From Ovis canadensis (taxonomy: Eukaryota; Chordata; Mammalia; Artiodactyla; Bovidae): a stretch of DNA of 64,000 bases. The DNA lies in NCBI RefSeq assembly GCF_042477335.2, contig NC_091247.1, positions 227,378,001-227,442,000 on the forward strand, read 5' to 3'. A program made the translations under genes and the position numbers. Below the pieces are notes generated by a model that searched no databases, had not been told where the DNA came from, and worked only from the letters and a program-made list of their open reading frames with translations. How positions within the stretch are numbered: the stretch's first letter is position 1; every line of letters begins with the position of its first letter. Below, one piece after another: positions 21,794-31,159 of the stretch.

Positions 21794-24700
21794 GTAAGCG
21801 GAGAGTGAGAAGGGTGGGGGGCTCTGTGCCCACCGTGGACGGGGCGTGTCCTGCGTCCCCCATTATCCTGAAGGGTCCTGAAAGGCACCTGGATGGGAAC
21901 TTGACTTACTCACTACAGGAATAGGCGTGGGTGCCCTGCTCTGCGCCAGGCCCTGTGCAGGCTCTGGGGACCCAGATAGGGCTACTAACAGCTAGCATTG
22001 ATTAATAAGCTTTCTCTGATGGGAGTTCAAGGGCTCTGTGCTGGCTGTGAGAAGACACAGGAGCTGCTGGAGAGCAGGGGAGGGTCTGGACTAGATTCCT
22101 GGTGATGCTTTGACTCGGGAGGGGAGGCACATTCTTAGGTGAAGGAGCAGCACGGGAGGAGGCGGGTGTCAGGGTCTACCCTGGGAACCTCCCGCCCATT
22201 GTCCATCGGTGTGGCTGGAGCGTGAGGTCAGGGGATGAGCACACACGTCAGGCTGGGGACCCATGAGGTAAGGCCCAGAGCTTCAGGGCCTCACTGCCCC
22301 TCCAGAGAGGCTGGATCGCTTTGGAGAGCAGTGGGGAGCCCCCAAGGGGCCCAGCGGTAAGGGGTTGCAGTCAGCTTTGCAGGTCAGAGAGCAGAGAGTG
22401 GGGGAGGGCTGGTTACTAGGGTCCAGGTGAAGAGGGTGGACTCAAACCAGTGAGATGAGTGGGAGGGGCCGTGGGGTTCTTGGCGACCAGATGTCTGTTG
22501 AGGGTAGCGAGAGGGCAGCAGTTCAGCCGGATTGCCCGGTTTCTGCTCAGGATGGCTGGGTGAGGGGAGGGGAACAGGGGCTCTCCCCAGGTCTGAGACA
22601 AGCTCCTGAGATGGCCTGTGGGGAGAGGGAAAGCCAGTGCCTGGCACCAGCGGGTGCACTGGCCGCAGGCGTGCGCGTGTGGGCGTGCAGATGGTTGCCC
22701 TTGGGTGTGGGCAGTTCTGCCGGGGGTCAGCTCCCATCCTTGCTGCCTCCTCCAGGTGTGAACCTCCAGCCCCAACTGGCTAGTGTGACCTTTGCCACCA
22801 ACAACCCCACCCTCACCACGGTGGCCTTGGAAAAGCCCCTCTGCACGTTTGACAGCTCAGCGGCCCTCCACGGCACCTACGAGGTCTACCTCTATGTGCT
22901 GGTCGACTCAGGTAAGGGCTCTGCTGCCCTCGGGCTGCTCAGAAGGTGGCTTTGACCTGTCTGTGGGCAGGAGAGGAGGAGCCAAGGCAAGGGGCGCTCC
23001 ATCCATGCAATCAAACCACCCCAGGCACCTCACTGACACGGTCTGGTATCTGCTCTGTGCCAGCCCTGGGCTGGGGACATCTGCCCTGGAGGGACATCGA
23101 GTCTAGAGGGGGAGATAACAGCGTAGAACACTTACATCCTGCCTGGGGCTTCGCAGACCTTAGAGCTGATCGTCAGAACCTGCCTGCAGGGTGTCTGTTA
23201 GGATGCCCGACACAGAGGCAAATAATTGGGGCCTGGAAAGGCAGAGTGACGCGTGAGAGCTCCTGAGCTGGAGAGTGAATCAGGGTCTCTGGTCCTCGAG
23301 CTCAAGTCCTTCCTGAGGCTTCCCAAGGTGGTGCAAGATAGGTATTTGGGAGGTGTGCTGGCTCTGGGCCAGCCCCACCTGTTCACTGGCAGAGACCCTG
23401 GGGTCCGAGAGGAGGAACCCGATGACCGCCTCTTAGCTTTCAGCCATTTATAGCGGTTCGTGTAGCCCTGATTTTATTGACTGCCTACCTATGCCCAATC
23501 CCAGTCTGTGGGCACTGCGGGGTGTTTTCCTCCCATCTCGCAAAGGGTCTAGAGAGATACAGTGAGTGGTCCAAGATCACCCAGCAAGTAAAGAAGAGAT
23601 CCCAAGACCCGGCTTGGCACTGGCGCAGAGAGGATGCTTAGGGACATTTGTTGAATGACTGAGTGAGTGACTCAGCCCAGCACTGCCTCCACAGCTAGCT
23701 TCAGGAACGCCTCTGTGCAGGACAGCACCAAGACCCCTCTCAGCTCGACGTTCCAGCAGACCAAGGGGGGGAGGACAGGGCCCTACAAGACTGCGGCCTT
23801 TGACTTGACCCCGTGCAGCGACTCGCCCAGCTTGGATGCTGTCTGGGATGTGTCCCGGGCCTCGGAAATCCTGAATGCCTACCTAATCAAGGTGGGCACC
23901 AACGGGACCTGCCTGTCGGACCCAAACTTTCAGGGCCTCTGCAACCCACCCCTGTCCGCAGCTACGGAGTACAGGTGAGTGTGAGCAGCTGCTGGAAGAC
24001 GGCAGGTGAGCCCCAGCCCCAACTTGGTGTGGGGGAAGAGGGCTGCCTAGAGCTGGGTGAAGCGTCAGAGGCCACATTCCTTCAGAGCCTACCACATGCC
24101 AGGACCGTCCTGGGTACCGTGAAGGATTCCTGGCTTCCTGGGCGGGCGATTGTGCACAGGGCCCTATGCTCAGAGGGACTCCCTCTTGGCTTAACTCTGC
24201 CATCACCATCTTGAAAGCCTTCATGTTTAAACAAGGGGCCACATTTTCCCTTTTGCATCAGGCCCCACAAAGTACACACCTGATCCTGGCCCATCACCCG
24301 TGTAGCAGTTTGTTTGACAGGGAAGGAACAGTGGTCCAGAAGCTGAAGGGGGTCACTGTGAGAAAAGCTGGGGTTTGGTGTGAAGGCTTCTCCTTGCTCC
24401 CTGCAGTGTACCCTATCGTGACCCACCCCAGAATTGAGGGTCCCCAATTCATTTTCACACCCATGTCCTGAGCATCTTCTCGGGGCCGAGTTGGGGGCTC
24501 AACGGTGACCTAGGCCCCGGGGGGCTTACCCAGTGCCAAGCCTTGACTACACCCACTCCAGTTCCCATGGAGACATCCGGACAGGGGTCTCTGTAGCCTC
24601 TGGGCCACATCTGGGCCCAGGCCGTCATCACCTCCATCCTCTCACACAGCCCTCTCCTCCCCTCGCCTTGGCCAGCAGGCAGGACTTGAGTCCTGGATGT

Positions 24701-27700
24701 CCCCGCCCCCACCCTCAACTCTTACCTCTGACCTTGTTCTTCATGGGAGAAAACCTCTCCCTCCTACCTGAGCCTACCCTACCTAGGGGACTCATCCCAG
24801 CCTCTGGAATTCCCATCTTCAAACCTGTCGAAGCAGGGGATTAAGCAAAATCCTGGATGGTATGAAGATTTTAAGGGTCTTCTTTTTTTTTAAGTGTCAA
24901 ACTAGAGGCTGTTGATTTCTTTGATCTCAGAACATTCATCCTTTTTAACTGAAGGTGAAGAAGGCCTAAGGCTATGGGTATTCTGTACGGGTCGCCTGAG
25001 CTTCCTTTATGATTTGCAACGCTTGATTGGGATTTTCTGCCTATAAAGTTAGCTGTTATCAGAGGGCAGCGGTGTTGCAACAGATACTATTCCCTTGGTT
25101 TTTTTTTTTTTAAGTCACTTTTGTGAGACCAAGGACCAGGCTAGGAACAGAGGAAGGCAAAAATGCAAGGAGGACAAATGGGTCACTACTCCGCAAGTCA
25201 GCTAAGAGCGTAATATATGTGACAAAGAAACAGAGGGGCTCCCAGAGGGAGAGTGCAGGCTCTGAGGGCTTCGTGGAGGAGGTGTCTGAGCCGGGGAAGC
25301 AGCCCAGGGGGAAGGTGATGCCGATGCAAAGTCCAGCAGCAGCCTGCTGCCAGAACACCCCCCTGCCACCCCACCCATTGTGGCCACCTAGATTTTCATC
25401 TCCCGCAAGTCCCGGTTCTGCCCCCAAACCCCGCGTCCCGCCCCCTCCCCATGGCCAAGGCTCACAGCATGGATAGAAGTCATCCCCGCTCCACTTCTTT
25501 CCAGGTTCAAGTATGTCCTGGTCAATATGTCCTCGGGCTTGGTACAGGACCAGACCCTCTGGTCAGACCCCATCCGCACCAACCGGCGTAAGTGGTGGGC
25601 GTGGGCTGGGGGTGGTCCTCAAGGGAACCTGGGCAAGCAGACTCAAGCTGTCACTCGGAAAGTTCTCCCCAGACACGGGCAGGTCACTGGATTGATAATT
25701 TTCCCCATCCTCGCCCGCCCCCTCCCTCCCCTCCTCGAGGGCCAGGTCATGTGACACAGGAAGGTGGAGGACTCGCGGGTGTTTGGCCCAGCTGGCGCGG
25801 GTGTTACGGGCTTCCCTGGTGGCTCAGGGGTAAAGAATCTGCCTGCCAATGCAGGAGACGTGGGTTCGACCCCTGGGTCAGGAAGATCCCTTGGAGGAGG
25901 AAATGGCAACCCACTCTAGTATTCTCGCCTGGAGAGTTCCATGGACAGAGAGGCCTGGTGGGCAACAGTCCAAGGGTTCTCAAAGAGTCACATAGGACTG
26001 AGCGATGAAGCACGCACTGGCCAGCTGGACAGGCATAACTGGAGACAGAACCAGCGGGCATCTTCAGCTCTGATGATGCATTTGCCTTTAAAGGGCAGGG
26101 AGGTTACCGTGCATTTAGACCCTAACCCACCCCCTTGTTGAACCCTGCCAACGACATCATTATCGCCTAAGATGGTTCCAGAGGCATCTCGGCCACAGGG
26201 GCAGGAACCCTGGAGGCAGCAGGGTGCCATTCTCCTGGAGAGCCCTGTGGTTTTTCTAAAGTGGGCGTCTTGCAGGCCCAAGCATCTGCCCATGGTCCTG
26301 CCTGTCTGTCCTCAAGCCTCCAGCTGTGTTCTCAACACAGATCTGAGGTTTATAAATTCAGAATCTTATCTGTTGAAGCTTAGGGGCAACAGAAGCGATT
26401 TCCCAGTATAATTTTGACGACCCGTGACCCTAATTTTAGACCTCCCAGGACTTCCCTGGTGGGCCAGTGGTTAAAACTCCACGCTTTCACTGCTGGGAAC
26501 CCAGAATCAGTCCCTTTTGGGGGAACTAAGATCCCACAGGCTGCATGGCACAACCGAAAAAACCAAAGAACCCCCTTGCCACTCACAGTGATCTTGTGGG
26601 TCAATTAGGGCTCGGCGAGGTTGCCTGAGGTCACAGGGCCAGTGAGGGTGCAGATGGGCAGGCCCGGGTGTGACTAGGTGGTTCCGTCCCATCCTCCGGT
26701 GACATGGCCACGCTCTGTGGTGCCACTGGATCAACACTGCCCTGGTTCAATCCCAAGTTCAATCCCAGCCGCGGAGCCTCACTGCTGTGTGAGCCCTTCA
26801 GGACCTCAGTTTTCCCATCTGAGAAATGGGAAGGACTATCCTTGCCCCGCTTCCCCAGCAGGGCTCCTTTGAGCAGTCCAGATGAAGGCCCCAGGCCCTG
26901 CACTCTAAGGGCAGGGCCTGGAGATCAGTCTGCTTGGAGAGTGTGCCCTTGGGGACCAGACAGAGCACGGCTTGAGGCTGGAGTCCGAGTCCCGTTGAAC
27001 AGGCACGCAATCTCCCTAAGCTGCAGTAAGCGATCTGCAAAACAGGGTCTCATGTGATCTACCTGGGACACTGGACGGGAAGTGGCCAGCTCACAGGAGG
27101 ACCTGTAATGATTTGTCCACTTTGTTCTGGTGGGCGACACTGGTCAGAGCAGAGGGAGGCCACGGTCCCCCGGCTTCATTAGATTAGGGACCTCCCAGTT
27201 CAGTTCAGTCATTCAGTCGTGTCCGACTCTTTGTGACCCCATGGACTGCAGCACACCAGGCTTCCCTGTCCTTCACTATCTCCCAGAGTTTACTCAAACT
27301 CATGTCCATCGAGTCGGTAATACCATCCAACCATCTCATCCTCTGTCGTCCCCTTCTCCTCCTGCCCTCAATCTTTCCCAGCATCAGGGTCTTTTCCAAT
27401 GAGTCAGTTCTTTGCATCAGGTGGCCAAAGTATTGGAGCTTCAGCTTTGGCATCACTCCTTCAAGTGGACACCCAGGATTGATCTCCTTTAGGATGGACT
27501 GGTTGGATCTCCTTGCAGTCCAAGGGACTCTCAAGAGTCTTCTCTAACACCACAGTTCAAAAAAGTCAGTTATTCAGCGATCAGCTTTCTTTGCTCCACC
27601 TGTATTTTGTTTATAATTTGTATCCCGTCTTCACCAGAAGACTTGAGACCGTTTATCATTTAAAATCATACAAAAAGGCAGTGATAAGAGGGTGAGAGTA

Positions 27701-30132
27701 GACACACGCGAGACAGAGCTGGGGAGTGGAATACGGAGGCAAATCTAATTTCGCCTCAGACCCAGGGGGAGGCACTGGCCTGGCCTCGCTTCATCCCTGA
27801 GATTTTTGGCCTCCAAGGCAGGCACCCCCAATCCCTGGGAGGAGGCTGGGCAATGCAGTGTCCAGGGAGTGACCGCCTGCCTCCCGCAGTCACCCCGTAC
27901 TCGGCGATAGACACGTGGCCGGGCCGGCGGAGCGGGGGTATGATCGTCATCACGTCCATTCTGGGCTCCCTGCCCTTCTTCCTGCTCGTCGGCTTTGCTG
28001 GCGCCATCGTCCTCAGCCTCGTGTGAGTATCTGCCAGCTGGGGGTGGGCAGTGCGGTGCTTGGGGACACACCCCACGGGAACTCTTCCAAGGTGGGGAGA
28101 GCCTGGGAGTAAAGCTGCCTTCTGCCCTGGGTGGCGGGGTGGGGGGGGGGGGTCCAGTGAGATGGGAGAAGGGTCCCGGAGAGGCCCAGGTCAAGTCTTC
28201 AGCTGGGTAAGAGGGGCTTAGGGCCAAGGCCCTGTGGGTGGACCCCAGCTGCGACACAGCGGTGCGTCTTGGGCAAGGATTGGGCTGGCCGAAAAGTTCG
28301 TTCGGGCTTTTCGTATCGTCTTATGGAAAAACCCAAACAAACTTTTTGGCCAACCCGATATCTTATCCTTCTATGCCTCAGTGTCCTCTTCTGGAAAATG
28401 GAGATTCTGATCAATATTGTCTGTCCCGTGGAGGTGCAAGGGATAAGTGAAATAGTCTCTCTACTATACGGGCTACTGGGCACTCAGGCGGTGTTGTTCA
28501 GTCGCTCAGGCGTGTCCTGCTCTCTGCGACCCCATGGACTGCAGCACGCCAGGCCTCCCTGTCCTTCACCTTCTCCCGGAGTTTGCTCAAATTCGTGTCC
28601 ATTGAGATGATGATGCCACCCAACCATCTCATCCCCTGTGGCCCCCTTCTCCTCCTGCCCTCAATCTTTCCCAGCATCAGGGTCTTTTCCAGGGTCAGGG
28701 TGGAATCCAAGTACTAAACAGGTCTTAGCTTTTGTTATCAGGATGGGGACACTGAGGTCTGTGGTGGGAACGGAGGCCCAAGGTCACAGAACCTGTTAAA
28801 ACAGAGCTGGCCCCAAGCTCCCAAGTCACCTGAGTCCACTGACAACTCTGATGTGTGTCTATTTAGGTTAAGACTGGAGGGGTCCCCTGGGGTGTCTGGA
28901 GCAGCTAACAGAGCTGCCTGATGGGAAGACAGGCATGCAGTCACAGGATGGAGCAGGGAGTGAGTCAAGGCACCCACGGGTGCAGGTGCTGTGGGAATCC
29001 AGAGGAGAGCAGTGCAGATCCTCCCTGGAGTATCAGGGTGGGCTTCCTAGAGGAAGGGACAGCAGGAACAGATTCTTATCAGGACTGGGATGAATTGAAA
29101 ATTCATGTGGGGTGCGCATCTCAGCAAGAGAGGCAGGAGACCCAGGCAGCTTTAAAGAAGGAGAGAGGGGATGCTTGTCCCAGTGTGAGTGGAGAAGGTG
29201 GATGGAAAAGCTTCTTGGAGTGGGTGAAATTAAGCGAAAAAGTAGAATTAGACAGGCAGATTTAAAGACATGGGGTGGGTAAAGGACGGAGTAGGGAGAC
29301 GGCAGTGACCTTGGAAATCATTGCTCTCTGACATTTAGGTTAATAAAAACAAATAGTAGATGAGATTAGCCACCAAGGGACTGGTCTGTCTGACCAGATC
29401 TGGGAGCAGGTGGGATGTGGTCACGTCCCTCCCTCCCTTTGGGCAGCATCCTAACCATGGTCCTGTTATCTGACTTCCGTCTGGCTCTTCCATTGGTCTC
29501 TCCTAGCTCCCGCATCCCAGTTCCAGCTGCCCACAGGTCCCCATTCTTGCCCCAGACACACCCCAGGCCTTCCTATCAAATGCCTGCGATGCCTTTCTGT
29601 GCTTCCAGTCTCTTCAAGGCCAGACTAACTGCCCCCTCCTCCAGGAAGCCCTCCAGTGGCTTCTCTCCCCAGATTTGTCCTCTCTGCCTGGTCATTGTGT
29701 GCTGTGGTCTGTCTCCCATAGAATCTTAGCTCTTTGGGGACATTTCTCCAGCTCAGTAAGACTTGTAAATTGTCTACCCAGTTCCAAAAGAGTTACACTC
29801 TCCTTAACGCAGGGCCTGGCACACAGGAAACAGTCCAGAAAGACTGGTCTTTTGAATGAAGGCCTAAGGTGACCTCTGTGAAAGCCACGTCCAAGTAGAA
29901 AGGTTCCTGCCCAGCTGAGGGGGCGGTTAGCTCTGTGCCCCTAACCCCGGCTCTGCTCATCTCCTCTGTCAGGGACAGGGGCGATGCTGACGGGGCAACA
30001 AGCCACGACTCCCAGATCACGCAGGAGGCTGTCCCAAAGTCCCTGGGGACCTCGGAGCCTTCATACACGTCTGTGAACCGGGGGCCACCCCTGGACAGGG
30101 CCGAGGTGTATGCCAGCAAGCTCCAGGACTGA
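21742..30132 (+). CDS. UPK3A: Uroplakin 3A, complete six-exon coding region
   Basis: Joins 21742-21793, 22756-22911, 23695-23974, 25505-25587, 27890-28022 and 29973-30132. All five introns have GT..AG ends, and 864 bases give 287 residues plus stop, the usual length of this family. Residues 1-18 are a signal peptide (hydrophobic core LWVVLALGC). Residues 19-207 form the lumenal domain with sequons at N74 (NAS), N139 (NGT) and N170 (NMS). Residues 208-235 form one membrane span (from MIVITSILG to AIVLSLV). Residues 236-287 form a cytoplasmic tail ending [10 protein letters not shown]. The product is a type I membrane protein that pairs with uroplakin 1b in the asymmetric unit membrane plaques of bladder umbrella cells, where it supports the permeability barrier. 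Identity rests on strong recall of the mammalian sequence (for example the [15 protein letters not shown] block) and on FAM118A being the next gene. No frame break is seen. Expression should be urothelial, but no tissue-specific element can be proven from sequence. Confidence 0.97.
21794..22755 (+). other. UPK3A intron 1
   Basis: 962 bases of single-copy G-rich sequence. I see no repeat or extra exon in it. Confidence 0.8.
22756..22911 (+). CDS. UPK3A: UPK3A coding exon 2
   Basis: Acceptor CCTCCTCCAG|GTGTGAAC, donor GACTCAG|GTAAGG; phase 1 at both ends. It encodes residues 18-70, the N-terminal lumenal part ([10 protein letters not shown] to YVLVDS). Confidence 0.95.
22912..23694 (+). other. 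UPK3A intron 2
   Basis: 783 bases. A stretch near 23500-23670 (CCCAAGATCACCCAGCAAGTAA and a weak TGAATGACTGAGTGAGTGA repeat) looks like a worn MIR-type SINE. Confidence 0.6.
23695..23974 (+). CDS. UPK3A: UPK3A coding exon 3
   Basis: Acceptor CTCCACAG|CTAGC, donor TACAG|GTGAGT. It encodes residues 70-163, including the sequons N74 and N139 and the cysteines at 110, 142 and nearby. Confidence 0.95.
23975..25504 (+). other. UPK3A intron 3
   Basis: 1530 bases, mostly single-copy. T-rich runs lie at 24884-24893 and 25100-25112. No extra exon is supported. Confidence 0.7.
25505..25587 (+). CDS. UPK3A: UPK3A coding exon 4
   Basis: Acceptor CTTCTTTCCAG|GTTCAAG after a good pyrimidine tract; donor CGGC|GTAAGT. 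It encodes residues 163-191, including sequon N170 and [15 protein letters not shown] diverged second copy of this exon lies at 30520-30602. Confidence 0.95.
25808..26015 (+). mobile_element. Bov-tA SINE in UPK3A intron 4
   Basis: Full copy GGGCTTCCCTGGTGGCTCAG to GAGTCACATAGGACTGAGC. It was copied together with exon 4 to 30950-31150. Confidence 0.9.
26450..26570 (+). mobile_element. CHR-type SINE
   Basis: GGACTTCCCTGGTGGGCCAG to GGCACAACCGAAAAAACC. Confidence 0.8.
27199..27592 (-). mobile_element. BovB 3' fragment in UPK3A intron 4
   Basis: Antisense, from the tail TCAGTTCAGTCATTCAGTCG to GCGATCAGCTTTC. Confidence 0.9.
27890..28022 (+). CDS. UPK3A: UPK3A coding exon 5 (membrane span)
   Basis: Acceptor CTCCCGCAG|TCACC, donor CTCGT|GTGAGT. 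It encodes residues 191-235: the juxtamembrane stretch [10 protein letters not shown] and the whole transmembrane helix. Confidence 0.95.
28280..28359. mobile_element. Mariner-derived miniature element (MITE)
   Basis: About 80 bases made almost only of two inverted arms: GGGCTGGCCGAAAAGTTCG at the left and the complement of CTTTTTGGCCAACCC at the right, near-perfect mirror images, with TA after the right arm. This fits the ruminant mariner family, which inserts at TA. It has no coding capacity. Confidence 0.85.
28494..28695 (-). mobile_element. BovB 3' fragment in UPK3A intron 5
   Basis: Antisense, GTTGTTCAGTCGCTCAGGCG to CATCAGGGTCTTTTCC. Confidence 0.85.
29973..30132 (+). CDS. UPK3A: UPK3A coding exon 6 (cytoplasmic tail and stop)
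   Basis: Acceptor CTGTCAG|GGACAGG; the stop TGA is at 30130-30132. It encodes residues 235-287. The 3' UTR follows to about 30320. Confidence 0.95.
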
Positions 30133-30296
30133 GCCTAGGCGCCTCTTCTGGGCAGCCACAGTCCCTCTGAGGGCCTTGCCCGGGGGTCTGTGGGGAACAG
30201 TGTTCACATCCGGACCCCACCCAAGGCGACAAACACAGGCCTGTGGATCCAACTACAGGAAAGCGCTTGATAAAACCTTCCCGAGATTTTGAGTTC

Positions 30297-30302
30297 AATA
30301 AA
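30297..30302 (+). terminator. UPK3A: UPK3A polyadenylation signal
   Basis: A canonical AATAAA lies 165 bases after the stop codon, a 3' UTR length normal for this gene. Cleavage would fall about 15-25 bases further on, before the short TGAA repeat near 30325. Confidence 0.85.
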
Positions 30303-30516
30303 GATGTACAGAATGACTGAGATGCTGAATGAATGAATGAGTCGCTGTCATTTTGAGGCGTTGCATTGTTTCTCCAGGGGGTGGGGGCAGGGCTTTCAGT
30401 CAAGGCGAGGGTGCAGAGGGTAACGAGATCAGGGCTGGTGGCATACCTTCGCTGGAAGATGGGAAATCAGCGCCCCCATGGATGGGCTCATGGGAGCTTT
30501 AGGGGCCAGCCTATGA

Positions 30517-31150
30517 CAGGTTCAAGTACATCCTGGTTGTTATGTCCTTGGGCTTGGTACAAGACCAGACCCTATGTTCAGACCCCATCCGCACCGACTG
30601 GCATAAGTGGTCCTCCAGGGAACCTGGGCAAGCAGACTCATGCCGTCACTCAGAAAATCCTCCCCAAGGTGGGAGGGGGTGTTCAGGATGGGGAACACAT
30701 GTACGCCCGTGGTGGATTCATGTTGATGTGTGGCAGAACCAATACAATATTGTAAAGTAATTAGCCTCCAATTAAAATAAATACATTTAAATTTAAAAAA
30801 ATTCTCCCCAGACACGGGCAGGTCACTGGATTGATAATTTTCCCCATCCTCGCCCACCCCTTCCCTCCCCTCCTCGAGGGCCAGGTCATGTGACGCAGGA
30901 AGGTGGAGGACTCGCGGGTGTTTGGCCCAGCTGGCGCGGGTGTTACAGGCTTCCCTGGTGGCTCAGGGGTAAAGAATCTGCCTGCCAATGCAGGAGACGT
31001 GGGTTCGATCCCTGGGTCAGGAAGATCCCCTGGAGGAGGAAATGGCAGCCCCCTCCAGTATTCTTGCCTGGGGAATTCCATGCAGAGGAGCCTGGCGGGC
31101 TGCATCCAAGGCGTCTCAAAGAGTCAGATAGGACTGAGCGACTAAGCACG
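30517..31150 (+). pseudogene. Duplicated UPK3A exon 4 plus part of intron 4
   Basis: Bases 30520-30602 match UPK3A exon 4 (25505-25587) over all 83 positions with no gap; I count 11 substitutions. The match starts at CAG|GTTCAAG, so it begins at the splice acceptor, and runs on through intron 4 and into the Bov-tA SINE there (parent 25502 to about 26010). Translated in the parent frame it has no stop, but it reads VMS in place of the sequon NMS, a Cys in place of Trp, and Asp-Trp in place of Asn-Arg. The donor GTAAGT has become ATAAGT. The copy lost about 20 bases after the donor and gained an L1 tail at 30666-30798. It lies some 200 bases past the UPK3A poly(A) signal. A functional exon is unlikely. 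Confidence 0.9.
30666..30798 (+). mobile_element. L1 3' UTR tail inside the exon-4 duplicate
   Basis: GGGAACACATGTACGCCCG to AATTAAAATAAATAC with an A-rich end. Flanks AAATCCTCCCC (30655-30665) and AAATTCTCCCC (30799-30809) form a target duplication with one mismatch. The parent has a single AAGTTCTCCCC here. Confidence 0.85.
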
Positions 31151-31159
31151 CTCGCACAC

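Larger units (their letters stand above)
25588..27889 (+). other. UPK3A intron 4
   Basis: 2302 bases. In order: the segment copied at 30.6-31.15 kb, a Bov-tA SINE (25808), a CHR SINE (26450), a MIR-like piece near 26800-26840, and a BovB 3' fragment on the - strand (27199). Confidence 0.75.
28023..29972 (+). other. UPK3A intron 5
   Basis: 1950 bases. In order: a 12-base G run (28141-28152), a mariner miniature element (28280), a MIR-like piece (about 28370-28470) and a BovB 3' fragment (28494). The rest, 28700-29970, is single-copy. Confidence 0.75.

Noticed and set aside
22455-22955. 166-codon frame reading through UPK3A intron 1 into exon 2
   Set aside because: Only the exon 2 part is conserved; the upstream part is intron read-through.
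23667-23978. Start of UPK3A at an internal Met before exon 3
   Set aside because: The Met lies in intron 2; exon 3 joins in phase to exon 2 through a clear acceptor.
25808-26015. tRNA genes
   Set aside because: The tRNA-like box sequences here and elsewhere belong to Bov-tA and CHR SINE heads, not to folded tRNA genes.
30520-30602. Functional alternative exon of UPK3A
   Set aside because: The donor is mutated to AT, it lies after the poly(A) signal, and a sequon and a conserved Trp are lost.
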